Part shown: piece by piece, positions 4,450 to 5,054 of the stretch
Numbering within the stretch: the first letter of the stretch is position 1
Layout: every line of letters begins with the position of its first letter
Source of the DNA: Alphaproteobacteria bacterium
GTDB taxonomy: Bacteria; Pseudomonadota; Alphaproteobacteria; Acetobacterales; Acetobacteraceae
Length of the DNA stretch: 5,054 bases
Assembly: GCA_026225015.1 (NCBI GenBank)
Contig: JAMFRY010000074.1
Span: forward strand, 1 to 5,054
Reading direction: 5' to 3'
Position numbers and translations under genes: made by a program
Notes under the pieces: model-generated
Databases searched by the model: none
What the model was told of the DNA's origin: nothing
The model's input: the letters and a program-made list of their open reading frames with translations, nothing else

Positions 4450-5054
4450 GGTTGCGCCCTCCGTCCCAGCAGCAGCGCATTCGGATGCCGGTCCAGATAG
4501 GTGGAGAGCTGCGTGATGGAGCCCAGGGCCTGGTTAGCCTGTTGCATCAACTGCGCAAGATCATGCTGAAAATCCGAATCATTGCCGTAATCCTCGTTCA
4601 GCATCGTAAGGGTGACGTTCAGGCTCTTCAGCGATTGGTTAAGTGAGGCGATGGCCTGCCGGGTCTGCGCGCCGCCCAGCGTGCTGTTGGTTGTTTTCAA
4701 CAGCGCATTGAGGTTATCGCCGATTTGTTGAAACGGCAGTTTGTCGAGCTTGGCCGCGATATCGGAGAGCGAAGCAAGCGTGTTGTCCAGATTGGAAGGC
4801 TGGCTCGGCAACACATAGGCATCGCCTTCCCGCGCAAGCGCCACCGGCTTGGCGCCCGGAACGATGGTAAAGGTAATGACCTTCTGGCCGGTGATATAGC
4901 TGGACGTGCCGATCTCTGCGCGCATCCCGCGATCGACGAATTTCTGGAACAATGCCGTGCGCTGCTCAGCCGTTTCAAAATCGGCCTGATGGGCGTTGCG
5001 TTCGGGCTGCAGCGTCATGCCGACGCGGATTTTCTCGTCGCCGGTAGAGGAATC
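4446..5054 (-). CDS. pqiB: PqiB-like MCE domain protein, C-terminal part (partial, 5' end outside window)
   Basis: The frame is open to the window edge, so 202 residues of the C-terminus are seen. The upstream in-frame codons (ending KIRVG before an internal Met at 5018) continue the same domain, so that Met is not a credible start. The visible part begins near the end of an MCE domain (LFQKFVDRGMRAEI, then SSYITGQKVITFTIVPGA, as in the last MCE repeat of PqiB). A short linker with LPSQPSNLD follows, then a long helical, Asn/Gln/Leu-rich region with coiled-coil character, ending YLDRHPNALLLGRR, a typical PqiB/MCE tail. PqiB proteins are inner-membrane anchored, stack MCE rings and form a periplasm-spanning tunnel for lipids. 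The downstream DUF330 lipoprotein gene, overlapping by 4 bp, supports PqiB over MlaD. A PqiA-type membrane protein gene would be expected upstream, beyond the window. Confidence 0.82.
   Translation of the reverse strand, partial: DSSTGDEKIRVGMTLQPERNAHQADFETAEQRTALFQKFVDRGMRAEIGTSSYITGQKVITFTIVPGAKPVALAREGDAYVLPSQPSNLDNTLASLSDIAAKLDKLPFQQIGDNLNALLKTTNSTLGGAQTRQAIASLNQSLKSLNVTLTMLNEDYGNDSDFQHDLAQLMQQANQALGSITQLSTYLDRHPNALLLGRRAQP
4458..4462 (-). promoter_or_regulatory. Ribosome binding site of the pqiC-like gene inside the end of pqiB
   Basis: The minus strand shows GGAGG followed by 8 nt and the ATG at 4449. It lies within the last codons of the upstream MCE gene. Together with the ATGA overlap, this points to coupled synthesis of the tunnel protein and its lipoprotein partner. 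Confidence 0.7.

Noticed and set aside
4446..5018. Complete small protein starting at the ATG at 5018
   Set aside because: The frame stays open to the window edge, and the upstream codons continue the MCE domain, so this Met is internal to a longer PqiB-like protein.

Overview
The window is GC-rich chromosomal DNA from a Gram-negative proteobacterium. Dispersed CGTCATGCCCGG-type palindromes, an aromatic leader ORF that appears leaderless, and a PqiB/PqiC lipid-transport pair all suggest an alphaproteobacterium, possibly a Rhodospirillales/Acetobacteraceae relative. The assignment to order is an inference and is weak.

Layout. Positions 1-134 hold an intergenic inverted-repeat element made of two perfect 32-bp arms, each itself a hairpin. 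The right arm is followed by seven T's on the minus strand and so can terminate the next gene. Positions 154-1233 (minus) encode a complete type I-alpha DAHP synthase (AroG/AroF/AroH family), the first enzyme of the shikimate pathway. Between this gene and the divergent katG lies a compact regulatory region. On the minus strand it reads, in order: a sigma70-like promoter, a 26-codon leader ORF with a Phe-Val-Trp-Tyr-Asn-Phe core, an antiterminator segment, and an intrinsic terminator ending just before the aroG ribosome binding site. On the plus strand it holds a candidate OxyR-type operator and promoter for katG. Positions 1593-3779 (plus) encode a full-length bifunctional catalase-peroxidase with all expected heme-pocket and Met-Tyr-Trp adduct residues.

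Positions 3778-3866 form a second inverted pair of REP-like units. Each unit works as an intrinsic terminator for one of the two converging genes, and a 13-bp tandem repeat sits between them. Positions 3862-5054 (minus) hold the end of an operon: the C-terminal part of a PqiB-like MCE protein, cut by the window edge, overlapping by ATGA a PqiC-like lipoprotein gene. Together they would belong to an envelope-spanning lipid transport apparatus.

The most interesting item is the aroG leader. It looks like a ribosome-mediated transcription attenuator that senses all three aromatic amino acids through one short peptide, and its promoter is placed so that transcription would start on the A of the leader's ATG. 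Its parts can be read directly from the sequence, but its operation is inferred.
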